This document shows positions 23,368 through 36,957 of a stretch of 64,000 nucleotides of DNA, piece by piece. The stretch spans positions 206,939,190-207,003,189 of the forward strand of contig NC_081409.1 of assembly GCF_030272615.1 (NCBI RefSeq), given 5' to 3'. Each line of letters starts with the position of its first letter. Positions within the stretch are counted from its first letter, which is position 1. A model generated the notes under the pieces. The model worked only from the letters and a program-made list of their open reading frames with translations, searched no databases and was not told the origin of the DNA. Source of the stretch: Cryptomeria japonica. Lineage: Eukaryota > Streptophyta > Pinopsida > Cupressales > Cupressaceae. Made by a program: the position numbers and the translations under genes.

Positions 23368-25883
23368 TCCAAGCACCAAAAACATATCATTTTTTTTTTA
23401 ACTAACATGTCTGATTGTTGAATTTGTCACACAGGTCGCGCTTCGGCGCTATTGAAACCGTTTTAGCACTACCGACACTTTTTCTTTTAGCGCTATTGTT
23501 CTTACAATAGCGCTATTGTAAAAGTTTCAGCGCTTTTGATCCTATTTTAGCGCTTTTGTCCTTATTATGGCACTATTGCATATCTTTTAGCGCTTTTAAC
23601 GCTCTAGTTTTACCCTTCTTTTAGCGCTTCTGTCTAAACTAGCGCTTCTGTTTAAACGCAGACTAGCGCTATTGCAACAGAATGTTGTAAAAATCGCCTT
23701 GTAATCGCAAAAATGGAAATTCTTAGGCTTGTGGAAGCCCCCCTTGAACATCAATTTTACTAACATGTTTTTGTTTGTGCAGGTTAAAAACTCACCATAA
23801 AAATCACAAAATTTTCCTATTGGTGCACTAAAAACTTGACACAAAGAAATTTGTCATGCTTTCTAGTTAGGGTCATTTGTCCTTTTGGTGCTTAAAATCA
23901 ACAAACAAAGTTTCTTTCCTTGCATCAAATTTAAAAATCACAATCCACACTTCAATTTTTGGGCAAGTAAAAAGAACAATCCACTTGTTTTTTATTTTTG
24001 CAAACAAATTTTACTTCAAGCAAAACGTGTTTTTCATTAAGTTGACCAGGATTTCCAAAATTCTAGATTACAAAACACATTGCCTTTGAAGTTAAAAAGA
24101 ACACTATGGTTGTTGGAGCAACATCTCCAAATAGTTAAACCACATTTTGCAATAGTGGATTAAAAAGAACAAGTGTTTTACATGTCTGGCACGCTTGTGC
24201 AAAAAGTCAGTCGAGTGGTCCTACTTCTAACACACGCTATCCTCTCCCTTGGCTTTCGTGGTCCTAGGTGCAAGAGAAAAGTGTTAGTAACACTCAAATT
24301 TTATCTTTTTAAGAGAGGCCTACCAAGGGATCGATACTCTTGGGAACGACCTCGAGCAGTAAATCCTTCGAGCCGCTATAGAAATTAGGTGAGAGCGAAA
24401 GCTATAGCCTTGGGTATAGCTATTCCTAAAGTGTAACTGGCCGAAAGGACAAATGGGCCCCACCACCAGTTACAAGGCTCTTAAGTGAGTCACTGCAGAA
24501 TGAACTTATGTCCAAAAACATCAAACATGACTAAATACCTTTTAAGTAGTAGCCCACCCTTTCTATTGATTGAGGATATTTGAGATATAATTTAGTGCAA
24601 GAGCATAGATGGTTTTGCTCCCAAGATACTCACCATACATATTTCCTTGAGTAGAAACATATCTTTTTGAAAAGTCACTTGTGGCTTGATAAAAGTGGTG
24701 ACTCCCCCATCATAGGGATCATCTGTTTGTTATGCTCGTGCAAGACTTAGTATATCACATCCTTACCTGCCACGGTGGGATTCATAAGGTATGTAGTACC
24801 AAAGTCGAAGAAATATCAAGATGTGGGCTAAATTTATCACAACTGGCCATTTGACCTTAGGGATAAAAAGTGCTTGAAGGGTGTTCGTTTTAAAGACCTA
24901 GTGCAAATTGAGCCGACTTCAGGCTTTGGAAATACACCTTAAAATACATCTAAAGGAAGGATAAAAAATAAGTCCAAGGATTGGGTTGATCTAGACCCAT
25001 ACTCATTTGTGCCTTTGAAGCTACATTCTTGTGTTTGTGTGCTTGCTTTGTTTTCTTGTCAAAAATCAGAAAATCAATCCCAAAAACAAAGTATTCATCC
25101 AACATCTTACAAAAACAAATCAAACACATCAAAAACAAAGTACAAACAACAAAGAGTCAAATTTTATGACCATTCTTCACATAGAGTCTTTCTGTATCGC
25201 ATGCGTCTCTACCTTCAAGGCAAAACAAATGAATTTGATTTAGAGACATTGAACCGCAGAGCTTTTATGCAATATAGAGCTCTGAGTTATCACAAAAACC
25301 AAGGAGGTAAGATTAATCCCAACTTTTTCCCAAACATCTGTATCACCTACAACACAGCTCGAGAAATACCACCAACACCCGAAAGAGAAGAGATAGAGTT
25401 TGTCCCATTTGTAACACAAAGTTTTTATTGAAGTTGAAAACATTTTCATCCATCATTTCACTCATACATCATCACTTCATCATCATCAATCCGTTCCAAC
25501 TCTCAAAACATCAAGAGGTTCTTGTCCCAAAATTCTCTTTTAGATATTGCTTGAATCAAACACATCACATCACTTTTTAGATTGTTTCTACATCTAGGAT
25601 AAGCTCATCCTAAGAGACACATCTATGCAGGTTAAAACTAGTTCATGAGTGAATCCTCTCATTACTAGGTAGTTCAATCTGTAACACATCTCAAATTTCT
25701 CTACACCTTATCACATCCAAACTTATCAAACAAACAAGCAAGTCAAAGAAGGAATTCCAGTTACATCCACCTTAAAAGTGCTAGAGATCCACGTGCAACA
25801 CAATTCACCAACCATCAATCTCTCATTTCATCACAAACTCATCATCATCTTCAATCAACTTCAAACAAAACTTGCAAGCAAAA
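23368..25883 (+). other. 2.5-kb untranslated leader of gypsy element
   Basis: No conserved coding sequence up to gag. It carries the AGCGCT repeat array (23436-23675) and a moderately GC-rich block at 24180-24490. Long leaders are usual in large Tat-type elements. Confidence 0.75.
23436..23675 (+). repeat. Degenerate array of TTTTAGCGCT(A/T)TTG motifs
   Basis: About eleven copies of a 10-14 base motif centred on AGCGCT (with GGCGCT, AGCACT and GGCACT variants), irregularly spaced by roughly 15-30 bases in otherwise AT-rich leader. The core is a palindrome. Function unknown. Confidence 0.8.
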
Positions 25884-27462
25884 ATGGCTCAAACCCGATC
25901 ACAGTCCAGGCAACGAGAAATAGAAAGGGAAGAAGAAGAAGAGGAAAACCTCAATGAATTTCAAGAAGCACTTGGAGGAAATGTAGATGACAAAAACCCA
26001 AGTACTCCTACTCCTGCAACAATAGAAAGGGCTCAACATAACCCTCTCTTTAACAAACTGTTTGATGAAATACTCAGAAGCAATGTAGATGCTCACTTCT
26101 TAAGACTTGCTCAAGAAGGAGCAAAACTCCCCTCTGACTTTGATCTTGCCCAATTAAGACAAGCATCCGACAGACAAAGTCGCCATGAAGAGGAAAGAGG
26201 TAGAGATCCCATCAGATATAACATTCCTCGAGGTAACCCACCACATCCTCCTCCAAATGAAATGGAGATGTTGTGGCAACAAGTCGAGAATCTCGCCCAA
26301 CAACTTCGTAATGGTATCAAAACTAACCAATTCTCACTCAATGACATCTGTCCCTATCCTTTTGATAGGAATCTTTACATGCCACCCTTTCCACGCGGGT
26401 TCGAAACACCCAAATTTGAAAAATATAGAGGAAAGGGGGATCCCTGATCATGTCAGAGAATTTCATTCTGCTTGTCTTGAAGTGGCATATGAAGACACCT
26501 ACCTAATGCGCCTTTTTCCCCAAAGCTTGGGAGGAACAATCACATCATGGTTTTCCCGCCTACCAGGTGGCATTAGAACATTCGAGGAATTCATCCAGAA
26601 GTTCCTAGCTCATTACTCTCATAACATTGAACGCGACATCACCATGGCTGATCTGTGCAACACCAAACAAAAACTAGGTGAACTATTCTCAGTATTCCTA
26701 CAACGATGGCGCCAAATGTCTAGCAGACGTTCTCTTCAGTTACCTGAACGAGAACTAGTGGAAATATTCATTTCCAACTTAAACGAAGAAATGGAATTTC
26801 ATCTGGATGTCAAAGACACAGACTCTTTTAATGATATGATCACCAAGGGTTTAAAATGTGAAAGGGCACTCATCAAGAAAGGACTCATCAAAATCTTTAA
26901 TGAACCAAAAGATGGTCCTCGCCCACACTTCAATAGCGATAAACCAAACTTCTGGAACAAAAACAAGAATATTGTCAACGATGGGGTTGTGGATGCTCGA
27001 ACTGTCCAAAATGCACAACCTGTGGTTCGGTTTGCAGGACAAAACCCTCCACCTCAGAATAACACAAATGTTCCTTCCAATCAAGGTCGCATCACATCTC
27101 ATGATGAACCCAGACCTCGTCAGCAAAAACAGAAACACACATATACTCCCTTAGGGGAACCCATTGAAACTGTCTTGCGACAACTCATTTCTCAGAATTT
27201 GGTCATTCTACCTAAACTATCAAACTACGAGCCTCAAGTCAAACCGGCATGGTGGAGAGATACTGAACACTGTGAATTCCACCAAGGAAGAGGACACAAG
27301 ACAAGTAATTGTCACCGATTGAAAGATCTCATTCAGGATCTTATTGATCGAGGAGAAATTGAAATTGAAGGACATGACCCAAAAACAACCAATAATGATC
27401 ATCTAATGTTCAAAAATCCACTTCCATCACAAGATCAACGGGGTCCATCCACTTCCCGGTGA
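25884..27462 (+). pseudogene. gypsy gag, one frameshift
   Basis: Structural Gag. I start at ATG 25884 (MAQTRSQSRQ); an ATG 12 bases upstream is in the same frame. N-terminal part acidic and Pro-rich. After a one-base frameshift near 26430-26446, which makes a stop at 26445, the retrotransposon gag domain continues to about 26790 in the next frame. A Tat-like zinc knuckle follows (CX2HX4GHX4C, 27271-27312). TGA at 27460-27462 ends this part, but the same frame continues directly into protease, so this stop is probably a nonsense mutation inside a gag-pol frame. Confidence 0.9.
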
Positions 27463-30400
27463 GGCACTGATACCACGGATTATACGCAGGCTGCATATAA
27501 CTATACTGTAAATCACCTGTATGATGCCAGTGAACAAGTTGCAACTATAACCTTCAAAAACCCCAACTCAAACTGCAATGTTGTTACATGTCGTGGCAAG
27601 GTCACCATCAAAGCAGCTCCACAAGGCACCACCTCCATCCCAAAGAAGTACAATCTTGTGGAACAATTAGACAAAACGCCTACGCTTATATCCATTTTAG
27701 AGCTTTTGCGCCTATCGCCCTCTCATAAAACTATCTTGGATCAAGCACTCCAAGAGGCGTCAGTCCCTGCAAATCTGAATACAGACCAATTTCAAGCCAT
27801 GGTTGGAAGTCTTAAGTCATCACCTTGTCTCACTTTTTCTGAAAGCGACAACTCTTCCTTCGAGCAACCTCATAACGCTTCACTACACATTGAAGGCTTT
27901 ATCAACCAACATAGGATCAAGCGAGTCTTGATCGATAATGGAGCAGGCCTGAACATTTGTACACTATAGTTGGTCACAACATTGGGTTATGCAATAGAAT
28001 CAGTGGATCCTCGCAAGAAGATCACAATCAAAGCCTATGACGATGCAGAGCGTTCATCCAAAGGAGCTATGGTATTACCAATTCGAGTGGGCCCCATGGT
28101 AAAGCACATCATCTGTCAGGTTCTGGACCTTCCTCTACCATACAATCTATTATTAGGAAGACCTTGGATACATGCCATTAAAGCCGTTCCATCTACCTAC
28201 CATCAATGTATCAAGTTCCCACATAACAGTACAGAGATCACAATCTTGGGCGATGCAAATCCCTTTGCTTTTTGCCATAATATTAACCATCAACTAGAGA
28301 TTACCGTTCCTACTAATAGAGAAGCCATTTCTTCTACATCATATATAAGCCCAAACTCTCTTGCCAGTTCAAACACCACTATACCCAAGCAAGAAAAGCT
28401 TAAGATGAAAGTCGCAGAGGAAGGTCCCGGAGAATACAATTTGAGTCAACTCTTTTGTGTGGGACAAATGCCCACTTCTCCTAGAACACATGGTAAACCA
28501 CAACAGTTACTCCAGCAACCATTGATCATGCCAGCATGTGCTTTGATGCCTTTCATCCTTGGAAAGAGTCAAGAGGAAGAAACCCAAGATGAGGACCTAG
28601 CATAATGGATCTACAAAGATCCCATCACCACTAATATACCGCAAGTAGAACTTCCTACAGATCAATATGGCAAAGGTCTCCTCATTATGCAAAGAATGGG
28701 GTATGATGGTCAGAGTGCTTTGGGATGTTTCAAACAAGGACGACATGAACCTCTGCTGCCGGAATTCAAGCCCAAAGGTAATACAGGCCTAGGCTTTGAG
28801 AAAGAAATATTTCCTAAACTCAAATTCAAAGGAAAACCCAACAAACCACTATTTCAGCCTACTGCAAAGAAGACAAATTTTATTATCAGAGCAACATCAA
28901 GCACCATCCCAACTGCCCCATCGAGGCTCACAACCCCAACACAACCATCTATAATACCAAACATCCCACCCATCGAACCAGTAATCCCATCCGCAACAGC
29001 CATCACATCAATAGTACCATTAGCAGCAACAATTGTATCAGAACCCGCAGCAGCATCTATGGCACCAGCAGTATCAGCAAAAGCCACTGAGTCAATCTTA
29101 CCGATACTCCCCATATCAGATTCCTTTATCCCCATCAAACCTCCTGCAACAGCGATCACTACAAAGGTACACAAACCAATCATACTTGCAGTATTTAACT
29201 CCAAGGACATCCTAGTATGGTATAGTAATCGGATGCTGGAAAGTGATTCAGAGACCGACTCACATGAGTGGGAATTTGATTCTGTATAGCTTAACACTTC
29301 AGATGAGGAAGACACATCACCACCTCCGCCACGCAAAGACATCCTTGTTTACGGAGAAGCACAGATAAAGACCACTTGGGTTCCTAAATTGGAAACATCT
29401 TCCACAGACCCTACGTCTCATCCTACGCCTGATTCTGATAGGGAGAGTACCATCAACAACCTTGACTACACTGTCTTAACCCTCACTGCTACCTCTAACG
29501 AACTTAACCTAATCGATGAAGTAATGCCCATTATCCATCCTGAACTCATCGAATGGAACCAATCAAATCCTCCATGTCTTGACCTCTTCCAAAACGATGA
29601 GGTTGTCATTGACTTTTTGGAATTAAGGGATAACCTACCAAGCGGGGATCACAAAGCTGGATTCGCCATTGAACTTAATAGTGCAGCATACTTCGGGGCG
29701 GATGCCAAACCTTTCAGCTGCAAAAATATAACAATAAAACATGGATCTTCTAGTGAAAACCACACTGTGGCACTGTTTGATCCGACAAAAGTAAAAAGAA
29801 AGAGCGTATCCAACGGTGAAAACCTCTTTGAGGTGCCTGAGGATGAAAGGTTTGACATTCTCCCTGCTAATGCACAACAGGAATGATCAACAATTCTCAT
29901 CGAGGAGACCAAAGAATACAATGTGGGGACTCCTGAAAATCCTCATATCATACATTTGGCATCTCTCCTCACTCCAGAGGAATAGCCTAAATTTATAGAG
30001 TTCTTCCAGAAGTGTCAGATCAACTTTGCATGGTCCTATGCAGACATGCCTGGGCTTCATCCCGATTTAGTCATGCATCACCTCACCATCGCAGAAGGAG
30101 CCAAACCTGTCAAGCAGAAGCTTCGTAAGATGCATCCTCAAATTGCAGTGCTAGTCAAAATAGAACTCAAGAAACTCCTAGATGTTGGTTTCATTAGGCC
30201 AATTGATTATGCCGAATGGATCTCCAACATTGTGCCTGTCGGCAAACCAAAAGGGGGCATCCGCATTTGTACTGACTTCAGAGATCTGAATAAGGCATGT
30301 CCTAAGGATGACTTCCCCCTACCAAATATTGACATCATAGTGGATCTGATAGCAGGACATGCCATGCTTTCACTCATGGATGGTTTTTCAGGATACAATC

Positions 30401-33188
30401 AAATAAAGATCACATCGGAAGATCAACATAAGACAACCTTCACTTATCCATGGGGCATATATTGCTAGAATGTAATGCCTTTTGGTCTAAAGAATGCAGG
30501 AGCGACCTATCAACGAGCAATGACCACTATCTTCCATGACATGATGCATACTATGATGGAAGATTATGTTGATGACTTACTAGCAAAATCACTCACCAGA
30601 GAAGGACATCTCCACATCTTAGATAAAATATTTGATAGACTGGAACGATACCATGTTCGACTCAACCCAAAGAAATGTGTCTTTGGAGTGACCTCCGGGA
30701 ATCTTCTAAGATACATTGTCTCAAGCAAAGGTATTGAGGTTGACCTAGCAAAGGTTAAAGCAATCATGGACATGCCACCTCCAAAGAATATCAGTCAACT
30801 AAGGACATTACAAGGGCGGCTTCAGTCCATCCGCAGATTCATTGCACAATTGGCTGATAAGTGTCACCCATTCACACACCTGCTACACAAGAACATCCGC
30901 TTTCAGTGGGATGCCAGATGCCAGCAAGCATTTCAGACGCTTAAAGACTATCTCATGAATCAACCATTGCTGATGCCACCAGATCCAAGTAGACCATTGT
31001 TACTTTATATCTCAGCCACAAGTACAACATTGGGTGTACTACTGGCACAACATAATACAGAAGGCAAAGAGTGTGCTGTTTACTACATCTCTTGCACACT
31101 GGTGGGCTATGAACTCAATTACACACCTATTGAGCGAGCTTGCCTAGCAGTAATCTTGGCAACCACTAAACTGAGGCACTATCTGTTAACACACAAGGTG
31201 TAACTCATTGCAAAGCTCGATCCACTCAAGTATTTACTTAGCAAAGTAGCATTGACAGGCCGCTTGGCCAAATGGGTGATGATTCTAAGTGAATTTGACA
31301 TTGAGTATGTGGACCGTAAAGCTATCAAAGGTGAAGTTATTGCAGATCAGTTGGCCGATGCACCACTCATAGGCAATCATCCTCTCATTTCCAATTTTCT
31401 AGATGAAGAGATATTCATGATCACAAAAGTACAACCATGGAAACTATATTTTGATGGTTCATACACTAGGCATGGCTCGGGGGCAGGCATTTTGTTTATC
31501 ACACCTCAAGGGGATAGCATCCCAAAGTCTTACAGGCTCACATTTCTATGCACCAACAACATAGCGGAGTATGAGGCCATGATCACAGGACTCAGGCTCG
31601 CCATACAATGGAAATTACAAGAACTGCAAGTATATGGCGACTCACAACTAGTCATTCGACAAGCAACAGATGAGTATCAGACCAAGGATGATAAACTCAT
31701 GCCATACAAGCAAATGGTGGACAATCTAAAGACATCATTTACTACTATCACTTTTGAGCAGATACCAAGAGATCATAATCGGGCTACTAACGCTATGGCT
31801 ACCATCACATCTCTACTAGATCTTCCACAAAATTCAACACGCTACGAGTTCTTGGTAGAACAGCTTTGGATTCCCACTTATGATATCCCTGAATCCGAAA
31901 TGATATGTCACCTTGTCAGTTCTGAATCCCCATGGTATGGTGAATTCTACACCTATCTCCGCGATCACACCCTTCCTCCTAACCAATCGAATAACCAACG
32001 TAAAACCTTCATTCGCCAAACTGCTCGATATACCATTATTGCTGAAACCTTATATCGTCGTAGTCTTGATGGTACTCTCCTTCGATGTCTGGAACAAGGT
32101 GAGATAACAAAGGCTTTGGAAGAAGTCCATGAAGGAATTTGTGGAACTCATGCAAGCGGTCCGTCACTAGCCAAGAAACTCGTGCGAACTGGATACTATT
32201 GGCCATCCTGGAAAAAGACTCCTACTACTTTGTCAGAAAGTGCAAAAAATGCCAAGTTCATGGAGACTTGATACATGCACCAGCACAGGAACTGCAACCC
32301 ATCACAACACCATGGCCTTTTTGTCAATGGGGCCTTGACCTTGTGGGTAAGATTCACCCATCATCATCTAACGGCCACAAATTCATGATTACTACCACCG
32401 AATATTTCACAAAGTGGATCGAAGCTGTTCCACTTACCCAAGTCACCGGCAAGCAGATCGCCTCATTCATCCTCAACTACATGATTTGCCGGTATGGTGT
32501 GCCCATATCCATCGTCACAGATAACGGTCTTCCTTTCAAAAATCAGGATGTCCGTGAACTTTGTGACAAATTTCATATCCAACACCGCTTTTCCACTCCC
32601 TATTACCCACAAGGCAATGGTCAGGCCGAAGCATCCAATAAAAACATATTAAGGATTCTAAAGAAGACAGTCAATGATTCCAGTCGTGATTGGCATGTTC
32701 AACTAAATCCAGCACTATGGGCATATCGAACTAGCATTCGAACCCCTACAGGTGCAACTCCTTATTCATTAGTCTATGGTGCAGAAGCTATCTTACCTAT
32801 TAAGATCGAGATACCATCATTACGTATTTCCTTGCATAATCTCATCGATGATGAAGCATACAGAGTATCCCGCCTCCAAGACTTAGAATTACTTGATGAG
32901 AAGCGACAAGCTGCATACAACCATCTCAAAGCCTATCAGCAGCGCATGAGTAGAAGCTACAATCACCGAGTTAGATCGTGTACATTTGAGGTAGGTGATC
33001 TTGTTCTCCGAGAGAATCCTCGCAACCAACTAAACAGAGAACATCAGGGCAAGTTTGAATCAAACTGGCTGGGCCCATATGTTGTCACTGCTGTATTCGG
33101 GTCCAGGGTATATCAGTTGGCTACATCAGAAGGAGAACCGCTCGTAGATCCAATCAACAACATGCACCTCAAACGGTTTTATACCTAA
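27463..33188 (+). pseudogene. gypsy pol: protease, G-patch-like, RT, two RNase H, integrase
   Basis: Continues in the gag frame. Aspartic protease LIDNGAG near 27931. G-patch-like Gly-rich segment (28650-28800). Low-complexity Pro/Thr/Ala linker (28880-29170). RT with YVDD at 30565-30576. Gypsy-type RNase H (about 31000-31200). Second RNase H (31430-31830) with YFDGS, AEYEA, GDSQL and RDHN. Integrase with the H/C zinc finger (32120-32260), D of GLDLVG, D of VTDNG, E of GQAEAS, and C-terminal GPY motif near 33077. In-frame stops: 27967, 28603, 29287, 29884, 29983, 30466, 31201. A frameshift near 32206-32215 splits the integrase. The natural stop is at 33186-33188. The copy cannot make a full Pol. 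Confidence 0.95.
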
Positions 33189-35551
33189 GGTGTACAGAGC
33201 ATCAGGCTCCCCTACATACCAGAAAATACAAAAACATTCAAAAAAGTAAAGAAAAATCATGCATCTAAATGGTGAACAACCACTCCGGTGGCACCTTGGG
33301 TAAGTGCGATGGTGAAAAACCTGGCAAACAGACGCCACTCGTAAAGGCTATGGCTCCATTGTCTTTTAGACTTGTTGCGATCACATCTACTTCATACATA
33401 CATCCATCCATCCAAAGCCATGGCTTGTTATTCATCTGCAATTAAGAAAGTACTCCATGCGTCTTGCATCCCGCTTTTTTATAATCAGGTCTAAAACTGG
33501 GGGAAATGCCCTTAACCTATTGATGGAAGTGGATTCTACACTGTCTTATGCATCCTTATGTTCTTCATTCAAGCAATCATCAAAATACCAAAAACATTCA
33601 AAAATGACTCTCAAAATACCAAAAACATTCAAAAACAATACAAAATCCAAAAACATCGAAAAACTATCAAAAATCAAAATAAAAACATGGCAACACCTTG
33701 TACACATTCATCCCAATAGATACAAAACAAACATTGACACAATACTCACATGATGACCATTTATCAATCAAACCACACAATCAACATCAACAATCAAGTT
33801 GTCTTTAAACAAGGATGCATCCTTCCTTACCAAAAACAAAGACAAAATGACGTTTTCTTTGACAAGAAAATTATGTTAAGCTATCAAATGCTTGGTTACT
33901 TTGTGAGTACAATCATTCATTTATCTGTATCGGGATCTTTTAGCATTTGTTTTATATCATTTGCACATTCTTTCCGATGAAGTTCTGGGGCATGTCCTAA
34001 TGGTGCCTACGTGGGAAGTTCACCAAGCTACGTGATCTTATGCAAAATTCAGTCACAGATCACTATGGCTTGTTGACTACAGCGTATACCTCGACCATAT
34101 GAGCATGAACCATTACCAAGGATCCATATTCTTTATTCTTTATATATATATTGTTTGTTTGCAGGTACAATGCTCATTCTTTGGTTCCTCCTCATCCAAA
34201 TTGGATAAAGGTTTTATTTCTTAGTACGATATGCACTTGTCTCAGGATATGATCAGCCTAAGATCAAGGAGGACGATCCAAGTCATGCATGAACGGAAAT
34301 AATTCTTGTCTGTTCCGCAAGCAATACTCTGGTCGACTTGACCCTTATATCAAGTCGTTTGTATTAACTTGCTATATCAAATCCATGTAAGGAATACTCA
34401 GGTCATCTTGAATCATTATGTCAAGATGCTTGTATTCTCTTCCAACATTTTAAAGCTCAATGATGAAAATAGAGCACTGTGGATCGTCATTCCATCTCAT
34501 CTATATATACTGCATTCCATTGCATTCCAACCATCCATACATTCATAATAGCTGCATATCATGCATACATAGTCATAATAATGCATACTCTATTTTCCTC
34601 TTCTTCCATAGGAATGAGTCATAGGTCCTCCATTTCTTCTAACATCGAACCCCCCCAACCCTCCCCATCTCGATAATCAACATCACATACCCTTCATCAT
34701 TTCCCATCAACCCAATCAAGCCACGTTCATCACCATCCATCTCTAATAGGAGGGATTGTGTTTCCCATCCTCATTCATCCACACAATCAAGCAAGTTACT
34801 CTGTCTACACAGATACATCGACTCACACACACCTACACTATCAACAGATACTCTGATCAAGTATCTTCAGGTCTCAACAGGTAATCGATCATGGTAATCC
34901 TAGACTACATCAGACATTTATCATAATGGCCTAGTCTCAATGGGGCTGCCATGATTCCCCACAACCATCCATCACATGCACACACTATCAATTGATCAAC
35001 CAATCAAACACAATCCAATGAACAATTACATCAATTGTCTACGTCTCAATGAGTATTTTGCTTCATATACCTTGACTTCATCGGGCAATTATATCAATTG
35101 TCTAAGTCACATCAGGTCACTTTGATTCGCTTACTCAGACTTTATCTTGTCCAAGCAAACAACTGGCATCAACTGTCATGCTTTGACTTGACCGGGGCAA
35201 TTCAACCGATTGCACCAGATTGTTCAACCAATTTTGATCAATTGTATAGCATCACTCGAAAGAACAACCACCACATTTTCACTGTATCTCCTGCATGACC
35301 TAAGGGTACTCATTGGCTTGATGTTTCTCCATTTTATCTCTGATTTCCTCTATTTTTCACCCATATGCCTAACTTCTTCTCTTCTCACACCCTGCCAATT
35401 TTCATTCTTTTTCGAGAGATCGCCCGATTTTTTGGAATTTTTCGGCCCATCTCTGGAGGGGGCATACCACCCATTAAATTTACATTTTATGGGGCATTTC
35501 TTCACACCAGTTTTTCTTTCTTTGAAACGACGCGATAAACCGCACCGTCTC
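33189..35551 (+). other. 2.4-kb 3' non-coding region of gypsy element
   Basis: No credible ORF between pol and the 3' LTR on either strand. It contains A-rich CAAAAACATTC words (33580-33660) and a pair of loosely repeated CAAG(C/G)AATACTC(A/T)GGTC segments near 34319 and 34387. Confidence 0.7.
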
Positions 35552-35564
35552 AAAAAGGGGCAAA
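35552..35564 (+). promoter_or_regulatory. Polypurine tract of gypsy element
   Basis: AAAAAGGGGCAAA immediately before the 3' LTR. Confidence 0.88.
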
Positions 35565-36952
35565 TGTAGTCACATAAATCTGTCCAACTTAATTAAATAA
35601 ATATTTGCTATTTATTTGATTAAAAATCCACTAGCTATCAGTTAATTAAATTAATATTTAATTAATTCATCTCCAAACATTCTTCTATTAATTAAATAAA
35701 TTATTCAATTTATTTTAATTAATTCATTAAAATCAAATTCCATTCAATTAAATAAATAAAATCTATTTATTTAATTAAAATCCCCTATTCCTCTTTTAAA
35801 TAAATTAACATTTATTTAAATCATTTTAAAACCCCCCCCCACTTGCATTTTCCTACAAATGCAACTTGCACACATTTATTGAAATAAATGAATTTTTATT
35901 TTAATAAAATACTATTTTCCCTCACCCACCAAATCCACTTGCAAAATCTAATCCCCTTCTAGATTCTTCTAACCCCTTCCTAATTAGCCTAATCCATCCC
36001 CTAATTATTGTCACATTCCTAAGCAAAATGGAGTCACTTTCCAAAGACTCAAAAGTCTTTGAAAAACATTTAATGCTTTGTGTGTTCAACAAATTAACCC
36101 CAAAGTCTTCCAAGATCACTAATGGCTCTTACATGACCATTTATGGCTCTTACATAACCATTTATGGTTATTTCAAATTTGTCTCCCCAAACATTTATTG
36201 TTTTGACCATATTCATCCATTTCACATCTGCACAAGAGTTTATCCATTGGATAAAATCTTTATTCTTTGAATAAAGAGTTTATTCATTCAACCAACCTTG
36301 ACTTTAACTCCCAAGGTCATATCAAGCATTAAATGCTTATTCCCTCTCCTCTCAACCTATCTCATATTGACACTTGTCATCCTGGGATTGGGTTGAAAGC
36401 TCTCACATGGATTTGAAATCATTCAATCTTGACCCTTGTTGAGATTACTCAATCTCAACCATCCATTGCTTCATTTTTCCTATAAATAGAGCCCATTTCT
36501 TCATAATCCAGATCCTGAAAACTTGTATGCACTTAAGCTATAGGCATTTTAAGAGAGCATTTTAGCATAATTAACTAATATCTTGTCATTTTGGATAAAA
36601 TCAATCATTTTAGCATCAATAAGCTTAGTATTAGCTTTTCATTTCACATTTGGAGCACAATACTACAATCTCAATCCTCCATAAGCATCCATAGTGCAAA
36701 AAGCTGCTGAGAGCTACACTATTTTGGAACTTGGAGAGGAGAGGAACAAGGGAGAAGAATCTAAGAGCATGTTAGGAGGTATTTGGAGATGCCTCATCAT
36801 ATTTGCTTCCTTAATTAAATATGCTTTCATGTTTTTAGTGTCTCTCTTGATATGCCTTTTTAGATTAGTTTTTGATTGACTAACACTAATGATTTTCTGG
36901 TTTCTTGTGTTGTTTGTCATTTGCTAACCTTGTGCCATTTAGGAGGGCATCA
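35565..36952 (+). repeat. 3' LTR of gypsy element
   Basis: 1388 bp, near-identical to 21959-23347. TATA box at 36481-36488. Followed by the CTACC duplication at 36953-36957. Confidence 0.97.
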
Positions 36953-36957
36953 CTACC

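Larger units (their letters stand above)
21959..36952 (+). mobile_element. 15-kb Ty3/gypsy retrotransposon, Tat-like, disabled
   Basis: 14,994 bp with LTRs of 1389 and 1388 bp (TGTAGTCACA...GGGCATCA), flanked by CTACC at 21954-21958 and 36953-36957. Internal order: long leader, gag, protease, G-patch-like region, RT, RNase H, a second RNase H, integrase, long 3' region. RT before integrase defines Ty3/gypsy. The second, plant/archaeal-type RNase H points to the Tat lineage. The LTRs differ by about ten substitutions and one C-run indel by eye, so it is the youngest datable insertion. The coding frame nevertheless has about eight stops and two frameshifts. Confidence 0.97.

Noticed and set aside
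28854-29342. 162-codon minus-strand frame
   Set aside because: Antisense shadow of the low-complexity linker of gypsy pol.
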